A stretch of DNA of 64,000 bases, from contig OX422205.1 of the NCBI GenBank assembly GCA_949130485.1, positions 619,239 through 683,238 of the forward strand, in the 5' to 3' direction. Of this stretch, positions 1-62,321 are shown piece after piece (position 1 is the stretch's first letter; the number at the start of each line of letters is the position of its first letter). Source of the stretch: Agelas oroides. Taxonomy: Eukaryota > Porifera > Demospongiae > Agelasida > Agelasidae. Position numbers and translations under genes: made by a program. Under the pieces are notes generated by a model that saw only the letters and a program-made list of their open reading frames with translations, was not told the origin of the DNA and searched no databases.

Positions 1-78
1 TATGTACCAATGAACGGTAGGGCAGCTAAGAAGCACAGCTTCATGGATGAGGGTGTTATGAAATGTATGGTCACATAC

Positions 79-1505
79 CAGTGGTCACTGGGGTAGTTAA
101 CAAGCACGCCATCCTGGACAAGGGTGTTGGATCCTCCTCCATCCATGTTGATGGCATTGATAACCCCGTGACGAATCAGCAACTCAGCAAACTCGTGCAA
201 ATTGGCTCTGGGGGGGGGGGGGGGACACTGCTTTGCTAAGAACAGAAATCTTTCTGTATATGTAAACTCAATGCCTCTAGTCATTTGTAATACATGTTGG
301 CAAGTTTTGTAGTTGGCCCAAGCCTCATTCCCAGGCCACAAGACATGTATCTTGTGGTCTGGGAATGAGGCTGTCCCTAATAAACCTCAGTCAGCATTCC
401 AGACTAATATACTACCCATGGGACGGCCAATAGACTAAGAACAAGGCTGACAGAGGTCACCTCCAAACACGAAACAAAGTACCCAATACACATACCCTCT
501 CCGGTGGGTCTGCCCCTCAATCTGTGCCATCACAAGCCTTCCCTCCGCATCATGTCCGATGGCTGTCCGAGCTGAGAGCACGTTCACAAAAGTGTCCATC
601 TTTCCAGTGTCTTCATGGGAGGAGCATTCCAGCTTCATACTTTCATTAACATAGTTTGTACCATTCCTCACGAGCCATATGACACCCGTGACCAACTGCC
701 GGAAGGGAACTGTCCCATTTATGATCTCCTCATCCGGAATGTACCCAACAACAATGGTCCCATCTTCTCGGATTCCAAAATTAGCATTTTGCTCGTCTTG
801 CGATGTTTGGACGAGTCTCCCATCGGAAACAATATTTCCAAAACATTGTCCAGTTATCACGCTAAAGTAGCCTCCATTCGCAGCAAGTTTGCACCCATAT
901 TTTCTCCTCTTTGCTGTCTCCAGTACGGTGCTTCTTCTAGCAGAAAAATATGTCATCTTGCAGCCACCTGTCTTATACGGTTCCAGCACGGAAAATGTGT
1001 GGTAAGGATCATCTATATATGCTATAGTTCCGATCAAATATGTTGATTTTGAGTCATGCATTGTGGTATCAGCGTACTTGTGAAACTTGTATCGTACCTC
1101 TTTAGAATCTGGAGTTAAAACAGGAATTTTGAACTCTTCGTAAGTCCTGTTATTCCAGTTGGTATGTTGGCATTCTTGTATGTCTCTAGTAGTTCGCTGT
1201 GAGCCGTGTCTATGTTCAGGGTAAGGTGTGAGGTGGTCGCTGGGAAAAAGGAAATTGTTGGAGGTGGATACTCTCACAGGGAAGGTGCAGACGTAGGGGG
1301 AGATGAGGAGAAGGGTACAGAGGGGGAGTGTCAGGTCCTGCCAGGTCCAACCAATCAGGAGCCTCAGAGTCATCACCATGGCTACCACTGTCATGCTGAG
1401 GTTACAAGTAATTACACAGGTGGATGGAGGGGTATTAAGGGGGGAGGAAGATGCGTGAGAGGACAAAATGAGAGAAGTAGGGAGAAGAGGAAGAAAGATG
1501 GGCAT
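79..1505 (-). CDS. NAGPA: N-acetylglucosamine-1-phosphodiester alpha-N-acetylglucosaminidase (uncovering enzyme), partial
   Basis: In its family this enzyme removes the covering GlcNAc from phosphorylated mannose on lysosomal hydrolases in the trans-Golgi, exposing the mannose-6-phosphate tag. Two coding exons are visible: 1505-496 and 207-79. The join is in phase (2 nt carried over) and uses GT-AG sites. The first exon carries the NAGPA-domain motifs NGGYFSVITGQCFGN, SDGRLVQ, FGIREDGT and SARTAIGHDAEGRLV. The second carries the diagnostic INAINMDGGGSNTLVQDG-type block seen as NAINMDGGGSNTLVQ, then YPSDH. It ends at a donor at 78, so the Cys/EGF-rich and membrane C-terminus lies beyond the left edge. 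The start is uncertain: Met at 1505 is the longest, but Met at 1394 begins a hydrophobic stretch that looks more like a signal peptide. The gene is divergent from NSMAF, with 379 bp between start codons. What is seen: exons and motifs. What is inferred: enzyme activity and location. Confidence 0.9.
321..372. repeat. Palindromic foldback element, family A (NAGPA intron)
   Basis: Inverted arms AGCCTCATTCCCAGGCCACA and its near-complement around a short loop. One of about 20 copies of the family with arm consensus TAGCCTCRTTCCCAGGC. Confidence 0.8.
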
Positions 1506-1884
1506 ATGGGGATAAAATGGTGAAGGACAAGGAATATTTCCTCACGAATTACACTGTAATACTAGATGTAAATGTTGCATTGCTTAGCTACATCATCTAT
1601 AGCTACATGCACACAGATTGTACATATAAATTATGAATGAGGGGGAGGAACGGATAAAAGCTCCCGTAGCTCTCGGCTTACTCTATATGAGGGTCTAGTA
1701 GCTCCACCTTTGTGGTACTTACGCTGAGTACTTTCTTGTCGGCAGTGTTCTCACACAGGCGTTTCAATGAGCTTTAATTAGAAGACCAGTCGTCAGGTGA
1801 CCTGCGAGGGGTTGAGTCATTACGTCATTGATAAACACGTGCACGTGGTCCCTACACGATCAACGTTAGCTACGTAGACGATCG
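1506..1884. promoter_or_regulatory. Divergent promoter region between NAGPA and NSMAF
   Basis: This 379-bp gap separates two divergent start codons and must hold both 5' leaders. Visible candidate sites are a doubled E-box CACGTGCACGTG at 1836-1847, an AP-1-like TGAGTCA at 1813-1819 and a half-CRE TACGTCA at 1821-1827. CACGTG is the core bound by bHLH-ZIP factors, including the MITF/TFEB class that regulates lysosomal genes in vertebrates; linking that to NAGPA here is inference. Transcription starts cannot be read from the sequence. Confidence 0.45.
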
Positions 1885-12607
<10,723 letters not shown>

Positions 12608-12650
12608 CAGCCTCATTCCCAGGCCAAGCTTGTAGCCTGGGAATGAGGCC
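12608..12650. repeat. Palindromic foldback element, family A, immediately after the NSMAF stop
   Basis: AGCCTCATTCCCAGGC and GCCTGGGAATGAGGC flank CAAGCTTGTA. It begins right after the stop codon at 12605-12607, so it would be transcribed as a hairpin at the very start of the 3' UTR. Confidence 0.8.
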
Positions 12651-13368
12651 CTATATTTTATACAGATAGAGTACTGTTGTGTTTATTACTGTTCATATGT
12701 CAGTATATTTTCATGCAAACGTAACTACCAACTCTCGCAAGGAGTGCCCCTATGCAGTGCTGTGTGGCTTGTATTGGTTTTCCCCAAGTAGGGTTTTAGA
12801 TGTGAAGGCACGTTCAGTTGTGCTGTCAGTAACTGACATTGAATTCGAAAGTAGCTTGATACTAATTATTCGTTAGATGGGAGTGACGAACATGCAGTGA
12901 TGTAGGTGGGTATGTATGGATACACATGCATCAACAGCCCCGCCCCCAGCATACGTATGGATACACATGCATCAACAGCCCCACCCCCACCATATGTATA
13001 GATACACATGCATATGTTTCAACAGCTCCACCCATAGCGTACATACGGATGCACATGCATCAACAGCCCCGCCCCCAGCATATGTATGGATGCACATGCA
13101 TCAACAGCCCCACCCCTAGCATTCTGCATCAATCCACTGATCAGATCAAAATCACCTTGGTTGCATGTGCTCACTGCAACTTGTATGCCTTGTTCCTGAC
13201 TTCACACAGATGTTGCAGCACAGTGGTTGAGTCATTCCTCTCTCCACTCATTTATTGATTGCAAGTGGCATAATTGATCATGACAGAGGCAGGAGTTTCT
13301 TGAGCATGATGTGTGAGTAATGTCCGTGTACAAGAATTGGCATCACAATATCAAGTCTCTCATGAACG
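12651..13368. other. Convergent intergenic region NSMAF-ENY2
   Basis: This holds both 3' ends. 12910-13115 is an imperfect tandem repeat of about 44 bp (GATACACATGCATCAACAGC followed by a CCCGCCCCCAGCATA-like stretch, 4-5 copies). I see no coding potential. Confidence 0.6.
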
Positions 13369-15084
13369 CTACGAGTTTTTGTCCAAGTGGTCTCTTATGT
13401 GCTGTAACAGTTCTTTCTTCACATAGTCTGGGACTGAGGCTGCAGTGAAGAGAGACACCAGCCGCCATGACACAAGCTAGCAGCAATGACTACTGTATGG
13501 CATGCACATAGTCTGGGACTGAGGCTGCAGTGAAGAGACACACCAGCCGCCATGACACAAGCTAACAGCAATGACTACTGTATGGCATGCACATAGTCTG
13601 GGACTGAGGCTGCAGTGAAGAGACACACCAGCCGCCATGACACAAGCTAACAGCAATGACTACTGTATGGCATGCACATAGTCTGGGACTGAGGCTGCAG
13701 TGAAGAGACACACCAGCCGCCATGACACAAGCTAACAGCAATGACTACTGTACGGCATGCACATAGTAGCAGCTTATTGGTCACGTACAATACAGCTGAA
13801 AGAAAAGCTGGGGAGGAGTCTGGAACTAGGCTAGTAGGTACCATAAAGTGGCCAATACGTGCAACATTAATATAGGACTATGAAGTGTGTGACGGCCATG
13901 TATAATCCCTTCTGGAGTCACTGTGAGGAATGAACAACAGGAGATGGAGGGCTTGTTGAACAAGTCTTCTACAGTGGAACCCCACTTAACGGACACCCCT
14001 GAACAGCGGACACCCACAATATAACAGACAATGAGGAATGAGAGTGGTACAACAGGAGATGGAGGGCTTGTTGAACAAGTCTTCTATTCACACAGTAGGC
14101 ACTAACCCATACATGCACTCTGACTGGATGGTTTGAAGCACTACAAGACGATTGTGCGTGTGACTTCATTTTACCATAACCTCTCCTCTACTAGCAAGCA
14201 GTTCCACAAACCTCGAGCCTTGGGAGTTATTTCCTGTGCCAGAGTATCTACTGTGACATTACCGAGACCCCTTTTCGATATCACTTCTGGAGAACAAGAC
14301 AAAGAAAACATCTATGATGTAGCCTCATTCCTAGGCCCAGCCCAGCTTTCCGTCCCGCTTTTCCGTACTGCAAACGATGGAAATCTGGGCGGGGCCTGGG
14401 AACGAGGCTATCTATGATGCACACAGACTTAAGATGTGAAGTACTGCCTCTTTCTTGGCAGAGCTCACCTCTGCAGTGTTCCTTCAACTGTTCCCTCCAC
14501 CCGCACTCTCTTAGTCTTGTACGAAGTAGCTCCTTTAACCTGGAGATGGAGATGCACAGCTGATGACATAATGGGGTGCTACTCAAAGCTTTGGGAGGGG
14601 GGGTGAGCGTCATCTTTCCTGCGCTAACAAATATCTCCATGCACTATTTTGGAAACATTCCACTGCTTGACTTGATATCTACCCTTGTTTCTGAAACAAC
14701 AAAGCCTTGTGAAAGGGGTTAAAGAAGTTTATGTTCTCAGGTCTCAGGGGTTTTATCACCTCTTTCAGATGGGAGGGGCCTGGGAAAACAGCTAAGCTGA
14801 GTGTTCTATTAAGTTTTGCAATGCTACTTGGAGAAAATTAAAGTCACAAAACTTCTGTAGCCACGTAGACCTGCATTTTACCGTCATGTAACGATTTGGA
14901 ATACAAACTAGACCAAGGTGCCAAGTCTCACTTCTCTCTCTCTCCACTTTCTTCCAACTTCTGGTTAATTTGAGTCCGTAGTTGAGCTTCCTTTCTCTTT
15001 CGCTCGGCTTGGTAGCTGTGGAAAACAAGAAAATCAACCACAAGCTTCAAAAACAGGCGCTAAAGCAATCACCTACTCTGCCAT
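13369..15084 (-). CDS. ENY2: ENY2, shared SAGA deubiquitinase-module / TREX-2 subunit
   Basis: ENY2 (yeast Sus1) is a small all-helical nuclear protein. It joins the SAGA histone-H2B deubiquitinase module to transcription and works in TREX-2 mRNA export. Five exons: 15084-15077, 15015-14932, 14539-14469, 14286-14212, 13439-13369. They sum to 309 nt, giving 102 aa plus stop (human about 101). The protein starts MADYQAERKRKEAQLRTQIN, continues QKLEESGEREKLKELLRTRL and RECGWREQLKEHCR, then GLGNVTVDTLAQEITPKARA, and ends SVPDYVKKELLQHIRDHL. It aligns to human ENY2 over its whole length. Each splice join restores a conserved codon (for example AA|G for Lys and G|CC for Ala). The 8-nt first coding exon is short but phase-consistent. 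The gene is head-to-head with FAM162. The acceptor of the last exon sits in an 85-bp tandem array (see findings). Confidence 0.95.
13421..13760. repeat. 85-bp tandem repeat duplicating the ENY2 last-exon acceptor
   Basis: Four copies start at 13421, 13506, 13591 and 13676, nearly identical. Each unit contains, on the minus strand, the CTGCAG acceptor and the first 20 or so nt of ENY2 exon 5. Only the first copy (lowest coordinate) continues into the full exon. Confidence 0.95.
13935..14084. repeat. Direct duplication flanking a transposon-end-like motif (ENY2 intron 4)
   Basis: CAGGAGATGGAGGGCTTGTT with its continuation AACAAGTCTTCT occurs at about 13938 and again at about 14053. Between them is ACAGTGGAACCCCACTTAAC, followed by GGACACC, which resembles terminal sequences of some DNA transposons. 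No transposase is present. Confidence 0.5.
14320..14410. repeat. Palindromic foldback element, family A, long form (ENY2 intron 3)
   Basis: Arms TAGCCTCATTCCTAGGC and GCCTGGGAACGAGGCTA. The core carries CCCAGCTTTCCGTC and its inverse GATGGAAATCTGGGC. The same core type is seen at 43205-43293 and, without outer arms, at about 26118-26180. Confidence 0.85.
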
Positions 15085-15229
15085 TTTAGGAGGGTCTTCG
15101 TTTCATTCCCAATCTCAATTCCAGTACTAATACCCCATTCCAATTCTGCGGTGATGTAAACACTCGATCGGACCTCCCACGGATCGCGGAACAACTGCAA
15201 AGTCGATCACTGTACCAGCAGCCTCGAGG
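15085..15229. promoter_or_regulatory. Short divergent promoter ENY2 / FAM162
   Basis: Only 145 bp separate the two start codons. I see no TATA box or other motif I would trust. Assignment as a bidirectional promoter follows from gene orientation. Confidence 0.5.
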
Positions 15230-16738
15230 ATGCTACCAAGAGCAGCTCTAAGAGTTTTTAGGTGTTTCAGCCGAAGAAACTTGACTCCTTCTTCTCACCT
15301 CTATGCTAATCAGGCTCCAGCCCCACAAATTTGGTGTCGCCACTGGACTGACGGTACTCCAAAACCTGCACTGAGCAGTTACGACAGGTTTGTGCTCAAA
15401 ATCACCAGAACAGTGAAAGGAGAGATACCAAATGAAGCGAGGTACGTGGCTGAGGGATTGCAAAATTATGTCACCTTGCAGCAAGTAGGCCTAGTTTTTT
15501 TTTGTTTTTTTTTTGCAAATGTTTCTACATGCCAATGTCTGTCCCATGGAGCAGAAAGCTATCCTAGTGTACGCAAAAAGCTATATGTCGTCAATAGGGT
15601 TTTGCAGTGCTCGGTGAATAGGGTGTTATATTCTTGTATAAAGTGGAATAGCCCATTTTAATTTTTAAGTTGTTGTTAAAAAAGATTGGGAAGAGAGACA
15701 TTGCTGAAGCAATGTACATAGTCTCGGAACCAGACCCTCGAAAAATCGAAAAGGAGGGTCTGGTAAACAGGGCGGGGTGGAAGTGTACACTGTGGAATGT
15801 TAGGAATTTTATTAATTGCGGGACCTTCCGTAGCCAGTAGAACTTTCTGATGAACCAGAAACTCGCACAAACGTTCTAATCTTTCCCGCTGAGTGTTCAC
15901 AGCTTTCTAAAACGAAGCAAAATGCGAAGACGGCTCCCGTGCGGTTAGCATTTCTAATTAACGCACATCAGAATGCTAATCAAAGGCCAATCGGAAGTGC
16001 GCCTGCATACCGGGCGCAGTGTACACTTCCACCCCATCCAAAATACCAGACCCTCCTTTTCGATTTTTCGAGGGTCTGGATCCGAGACTACAATGTACAC
16101 TGCAAGAGGTATGAAAGCCATAGCACTTAAATGTTCATGAGGTTACGGGAGTGCGTTAGTTGAGTTCAGATAATGCTAGCATCTTGTAGCCACCATGCTG
16201 CTGTGTGTGTATGTGCTAATGAGTGTGACAAGGCTACTGGTATGTTTGCTAGTGATGGTCTGACAAATATTGAAAACATTGTCAGCTATATCCTGGAGTT
16301 AAGGAAATAGGATGACCTCTGAACTCAACTGAACTTTGAGTTTTGTGTGGTCACATTATTTAGTGCTTCATCAACGGGGTGTCATTTCATCATCCCTTGC
16401 ATTCATTTGCACATCATTCAACATCATTTTCACAATTAGTGTTACATCCAGTGCATCATTTTCAGTTCACTAAACTTGGTATACTAAACTGGTCCCACAA
16501 TCTCCACCAACATCAGTGGTACATATTGCTTTTTCGCTCGTGTAGTATGGAGACCCTGGACAAAGCTAACTCCAGGTTCAGGATTGGAATAATGATGGTG
16601 ATGATGGTGTTCTGTGCGGCCGGGTCAGCAGTGGCCATATCGCAAGGCAGAAGAGATGCACATGCTCATGTCAACACTGTGTACCAACAGAACAGGGACA
16701 GACATGCCAGATCACAGAACAGGAATGATAACAATTAG
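15230..16738 (+). CDS. FAM162A: FAM162-family (UPF0389) single-pass membrane protein
   Basis: Two exons, 15230-15441 and 16546-16738, give 405 nt, 134 aa plus stop. The N-terminus (MLPRAALRVFRCFSRRN) is basic and Arg-rich with no acids, as in mitochondrial targeting peptides. The family core follows: YDRFVLKITRTVKGEIPNEA joined to SMETLDKANSRFRIGIMMVM. One membrane helix is visible (about 20 residues, IGIMMVMMVFCAAGSAVAIS), then a basic His/Arg/Gln-rich tail. In mammals FAM162A is a mitochondrial protein linked to hypoxia-induced cell death; that role is family knowledge, not visible here. Which paralogue it matches (A or B) cannot be decided. The join is AG|T, giving Ser. The 1.1-kb intron holds a long inverted-repeat element. 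Confidence 0.85.
15713..16099. mobile_element. Foldback element with long inverted repeats, family D (FAM162 intron)
   Basis: Arms of about 75 nt at 15713-15790 and 16018-16099 are near-perfect inverted repeats. They include GACCCTCGAAAAATCGAAAA then GGAGGGTCTGG on the left and the inverse on the right, plus GGGTGGAAGTGTACACTG and its inverse. The 230-bp centre has no recognisable coding frame. The shape is that of a non-autonomous DNA element (MITE/foldback). Confidence 0.75.
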
Positions 16739-17177
16739 TAGTACACTACTAGTACCACTTTCGTAAATGTTATGGTGGAATGTATTTTTTACATGTACAG
16801 TGACTCCTAAATTTAACGACATTGTATTTTTTTACATTATTAAACATATCTGTGGTCACAATACTGATTAGTGTGCTTAGGAAACAAGCTGTTACTCTCG
16901 TGAAGCAGACTTTTGTGCACAGCCCCCGCTAGCGCTTTTCTAAAAAGGGGCGGGCACTAAATGGTTTCGTTCCCAGATTTTGGTGCTGCGTTTGGGAACG
17001 TGAGATAACGTCTACCGTATTTCTAATTATACGCATCGACTTACGACAAATTTGAAACTGGAGTACTAGATCGAGTATAGTTGCTGATCAACATACAACA
17101 ACTAACCATCACTGCACTTGCAGCGCGCGCTATGTTGATAAGATGACAACAGACATCTGTGCCTCCTCACTGCTGTA
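16739..17177 (+). other. Intergenic region FAM162 to BLTP1
   Basis: 439 bp between a stop and the next start in the same direction. A possible poly(A) signal ATTAAA lies near 16840 in an AT-rich stretch. The rest would hold the BLTP1 promoter and 5' leader; no clear motif is seen. Confidence 0.45.
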
Positions 17178-42915
<25,738 letters not shown>

Positions 42916-43204
42916 TAATTCTTTTTACCCCTTATATCTGTTATAGCTACTGTAATTATGTACTTGGTGGAATTATAAATGTGTAATGTTATGGTCTATG
43001 GCTAGAGAAATTAATATCAACTGCTGTCACAATTATTTTTATAGTCACAGAATTATATTGTATGGTGAAAACTCATTCTGTCGTTGTTACCGTGCATATT
43101 TGGATTCATCACAAGTATACATAGATTTTCTATTGCACCAATACCATAGCAACGGGTCCAAGGGTTTATATTATATGATGTCATATACCAGCAGATCCAT
43201 GGCT

Positions 43205-43293
43205 TAGCCTCATTCCTAGGCCCTGCCCAGCCTTCCATCACTTATTAGTACTGCAAGCGACAGAAAGCTGGGCAGGGCCTGGGAACAAGGCTA
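43205..43293. repeat. Palindromic foldback element, family A, long form
   Basis: TAGCCTCATTCCTAGGC ... GCCTGGGAACAAGGCTA with inner arms CCCAGCCTTCCATC and GACAGAAAGCTGGG. Confidence 0.85.
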
Positions 43294-43364
43294 ATACTTG
43301 CTTGTGTAGCTGTGCCAGTACTTCAATTAATGCACATGCACATAATGGTGAGTAGTCTCGCGCC

Positions 43365-43435
43365 TAGCCTCGTTCCCAGGCTCGTGCGTGGGGCGGATAG
43401 CCTCGTTCCCACGCACGAGCCTGGGAACGAGGCTA
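43365..43435. repeat. Palindromic foldback element, family A, with a nested extra arm
   Basis: TAGCCTCGTTCCCAGGCTCG and its exact inverse enclose another left-arm copy TAGCCTCGTTCCC, suggesting one element inserted or recombined within another. Confidence 0.85.
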
Positions 43436-43562
43436 TCTCGCGTCCAGCCAGATGTACCCTGGACCTAACCTTGTTCCTAGGCCTTCCTACTGTCCAGTTA
43501 GGGAGTACCCTGGACCTAGCCTCGTTCCTAGGCCTTCCCACCGTCCAGTTAGGAAGTACCTA

Positions 43563-43692
43563 TAGCCTTGTTCCTAGGCCTTCCCACCGTCCAGTTTTTG
43601 ATTGCTTGCAAGTGTGCAAAAACTGATTTTTTATTTTTGCATACTGCAAGCAATCAAAAACTGGACGATGGGAAGGCCTAGGAACGAGGCTA
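43563..43692. repeat. Palindromic foldback element, family A, 130-bp hairpin
   Basis: Arms of about 52 nt with very few mismatches: TAGCCTTGTTCCTAGGCCTT, then CCCACCGTCCAGTTTTTGAT and TGCTTGCA, then the inverse. Two truncated left arms of the same subtype precede it (near 43465 and 43517). Confidence 0.9.
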
Positions 43693-43943
43693 CCCTGGAT
43701 CTGCTACATGGGACATCTGATCGTGAACTACTGAGTTATCACTGAATATTTTAGTATACATCATAGTCATGCCCAGTATACACAGCTGGACCATTAGTTT
43801 TACAGTCAGATAATATTGATCACACCAAAGTTTACAACAACACACACACCAGAAACTATTACAAATAATATATTTTTCACACATAAAAATAATATTTAAG
43901 AATTATATTATACTACGCACATTGAATACAGTCACCGTTGGAG

Positions 43944-59837
<15,894 letters not shown>

Positions 59838-60387
59838 ACTATTAATTGTCACACAGGTCAGACCATGCAGGGGGATTATCCAGTACGTTCATATCACAAA
59901 CAAGCCCCCCCCCCCCCCCCCACTCCATTCTTGTCCTCCTCCTTCCTTCACACACACTCATGGCTTGTGCACACATGCTGGTCTTCCTGCCTATCCTTGC
60001 ACAGTGAGAGGGTCTCACACTAGCCTAGAAAGCCGAGCCAGTTATCAGCTCCAAGTTGTTAAGATGCAAACCTTCCAGCTGGGACTGCCCTACTTGTCCT
60101 AGGGTAGCCATCTCCTCCCAAGCCAGGTGACCGCCGAACTGTGCACGGAACGTATGGGGCGGTGGCGCTTGGCATGGCCGGCCTATGGCACGGTCACATG
60201 GCCGAACGCGCGCCGCAATTATTTTGGCGGGAAATTCATATTATGTGCATGATAATCATAGATAACAGAGTCGACTATGTACATGATGCAACGCTACACA
60301 GCTGTTCATAATTTCACATGCAAAAATGGACTGGTGTGATAAAGCTACAGGAATGTTTGAATGTATGGCATGACTATTAGCTCAGAA
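59838..60387. other. Intergenic region SNRNP25 to MROH1
   Basis: 550 bp between the SNRNP25 stop and the proposed MROH1 start, same orientation. It contains a C15-16 run near 59907 and a GC-rich palindromic patch around 60150-60225 (GGCATGGCCGGCC, GCGCGCCGC) that could be the MROH1 promoter. No exon recognised. Confidence 0.5.
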
Positions 60388-62017
60388 TCAGTGTTTTCTA
60401 AACTTCTTTCCTTTCTCTTCTCTTCTCAACCTTTTCACAAAAGAAATTTCATCACGGTTGCTGATGCCGTAACTGGAAAAAAGAGAAAGTACCATTCAAT
60501 TCAAAAGCAAACAGCCTGCATTCAGCATCCAACTACTTGTATTGACAAAACTAGTTCTCACTGATTCCAGTCAATGCACAGTTATTGTATATTGGTGTTT
60601 ATGCATTTCACAAACAATAAGCAGCATCTGCATCATACTTTGTACTCCAGACCCTTCTGACTGGGTGGTCTGCGGTCCAGACTAAGTACTCAGTACACTT
60701 GGTCTAGCCTCGTTCCCAGGCCTCCCCCGTTTTTACCTTCCGTTTGCGTTCACAATAACACACGGGAGCGGAAGATCGCCGGTCCACTCCCGTGTACGCA
60801 AACAGAAGGTAAAAACGGGGGAGGCCTGGGAATGAGGCTACACTTGGTCTATAGCTTCACTCTCAGGCCATACCCATCATCCAGTTTTCTCTGCCAGTAA
60901 TCAAAAAAGCTATATATAGATGCCTGTGCGGATGTTACACCAATTTAGTCCAATGCTAACCTTGCAAGTTTGGCTTTTGTGTTATCTAGCCTTTGGTGAC
61001 CATATGCAAGCCAGTAGGTTTTCCAAACATACTTCCTGTAGGAGAAGGAGGGAGAGAAGGGAAGAGTATTAAAGAGGGAGGGGATGGGGAGAATGTAGTA
61101 TCTGTGACTGGATAGCATTAGCACTAGTTTACACTGTGTGTGTTAATTGCTATTGTTGTAGTTACTGTCAGTTCTTCGTTTGTACTTGCCTATGGCTTAG
61201 GTGTATGTGACTAGGATTGTGTATATAAGCAGTGTTGTATATTCTTTGTAAGGAGGATTATAATACCGGCTGGCCAAGTTATTACAAAGAGAAGGGAAGT
61301 GTAAGGAGGGAGGAGATGGGGAGAGGGGGAGGGGAGGAGGAAAAAGCCAGTAGATATTGTAAACATACTTCATATAGTATCATGCAAGTTGAGTTAGATG
61401 CACAGCAAGTAAATATGATATTGGTGTATGCACATGTATTCATGTATAGCAAGTAATGCATTCAGTTCATACACACCAGCTAAGATGTGAAGTTCTGCCA
61501 GCCCTGACGCATCTTAGGGCTGTCTCCTTCTCCACTGCCCTCATAAGATCCTGCACCGTGGCCCCCTGAAGCACTATGATGGCTGTTACCAAATATTGAG
61601 TTACTAAAAATATATTCTTGGGTTCCTCAGTGACATCTTGTCAGTGACCAGACCCTTAAGCTTGCTCTTTCTGCAAAGGGTGTGGCTTGAAAAACTAACA
61701 AGACTATTAAGCAGTTTCATATTAACCACTGTATCAATAATGACATGAACAAACTCCAGGTGCAACTTACGTATCACTTCATCGCTAAATTTCCGGAGGT
61801 TGAGAGTGATCGCACTCCCCTGCTCGAGAGCAAGTTTTGACTTTACCTCATCCAGGGAGATATCGGGGGGAAGGTCTTGTAAGAATGGGTCTGAGAGAAG
61901 CTGAGCAGTGAGGTCCTTCACTCTCAGGAGAGCCTCCACATGGGAGAGCTCAGCTTTAGTGGCATTAGCTACTAGGGCTTCTGAGGAAGAGTCAGCTGGT
62001 TTTGATTCAAATTCCAT
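60388..62017 (-). CDS. SNRNP25: U11/U12 small nuclear ribonucleoprotein 25 kDa protein
   Basis: SNRNP25 is a ubiquitin-like-fold protein of the U11/U12 di-snRNP, which recognises U12-type introns in the nucleus. Four exons: 62017-61771, 61582-61477, 61035-60961, 60472-60388. They total 513 nt, 170 aa plus stop; human is about 132, the extra length being an N-terminal extension rich in Ser, Glu and Ala. Diagnostic blocks in order: SDPFLQDLPPDISLDEVKSK with LALEQGSAITL (human DPLLCDLPIQVTLEEV...), PIIVLQGATVQDLMRAVE, SWKYVWKTYWLAYG, and SYGISNRDEISFVKRLRR near the C-terminus. All joins are in phase; the donors GTAAGT, GTGTGT and GTTAGC are ordinary U2-type. It ends in a basic tail (KGKKFRKH). 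It lies upstream of MROH1 on the same strand and is divergent from a possible gene at 62322. Confidence 0.92.
60705..60840. repeat. Palindromic foldback element, family A, 136-bp hairpin (SNRNP25 intron 3)
   Basis: Near-perfect arms: TAGCCTCGTTCCCAGGCCTC, CCCCGTTTTTACCTTCCGTT, TGCG ... and the inverse. The core motif CCCCGTTTTT..TTTGCGTTCA..ATAA.ACAC is shared with the compound element at 50201-50666. Confidence 0.9.
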
Positions 62018-62321
62018 TCTCTTGTGTTGTCAGTTCAGCAAGCCATGACTACATCAGTACACGATGCATATCATCACCACATGGCGTGACCTTCGGTAAG
62101 GGGAACACTAGGGGAACATTAGGGAACTTTAGGAAAAAATCTCCAGACGCAATTTACCTGCAGCTGACCTTTGAACCGCTTAGGCAACCCGTACATTCAT
62201 GACGTCATAAATAAAGTACTTATATACACAATCCCAAGAATGCTGTCTGTTGTGTGGGCCTGAAACAGCTTCCATGAGAGTGTGAGTGAGAGCTACTACT
62301 GTCAACTGAGAACTTGCAGAA
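62018..62321. promoter_or_regulatory. Divergent promoter region SNRNP25 / unknown gene
   Basis: 304 bp. A perfect CRE palindrome TGACGTCA lies at 62200-62207, followed by AATAAA-type and TATATA sequences (62209-62224) at a plausible distance upstream of the + start at 62322. For SNRNP25 no core motif is evident. Confidence 0.45.

Larger units (their letters stand above)
42916..43943. other. Convergent intergenic region BLTP1-MROH1
   Basis: 1028 bp holding both 3' ends. It is AT-rich at 42916-43190 and 43720-43930, with three family A foldbacks between (annotated separately). No coding potential was recognised. Confidence 0.6.

Noticed and set aside
1206-1523. Plus-strand frames over the NAGPA exon and similar antisense frames over BLTP1, MROH1 and NSMAF exons
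   Set aside because: Shadows of the real coding strand; no conserved motifs and no independent splice or promoter signals.
13421-13760. CRISPR-like array (also the 53-bp and 38-bp arrays)
   Set aside because: Direct tandem units with no unique spacers, inside introns of animal genes; no cas genes.
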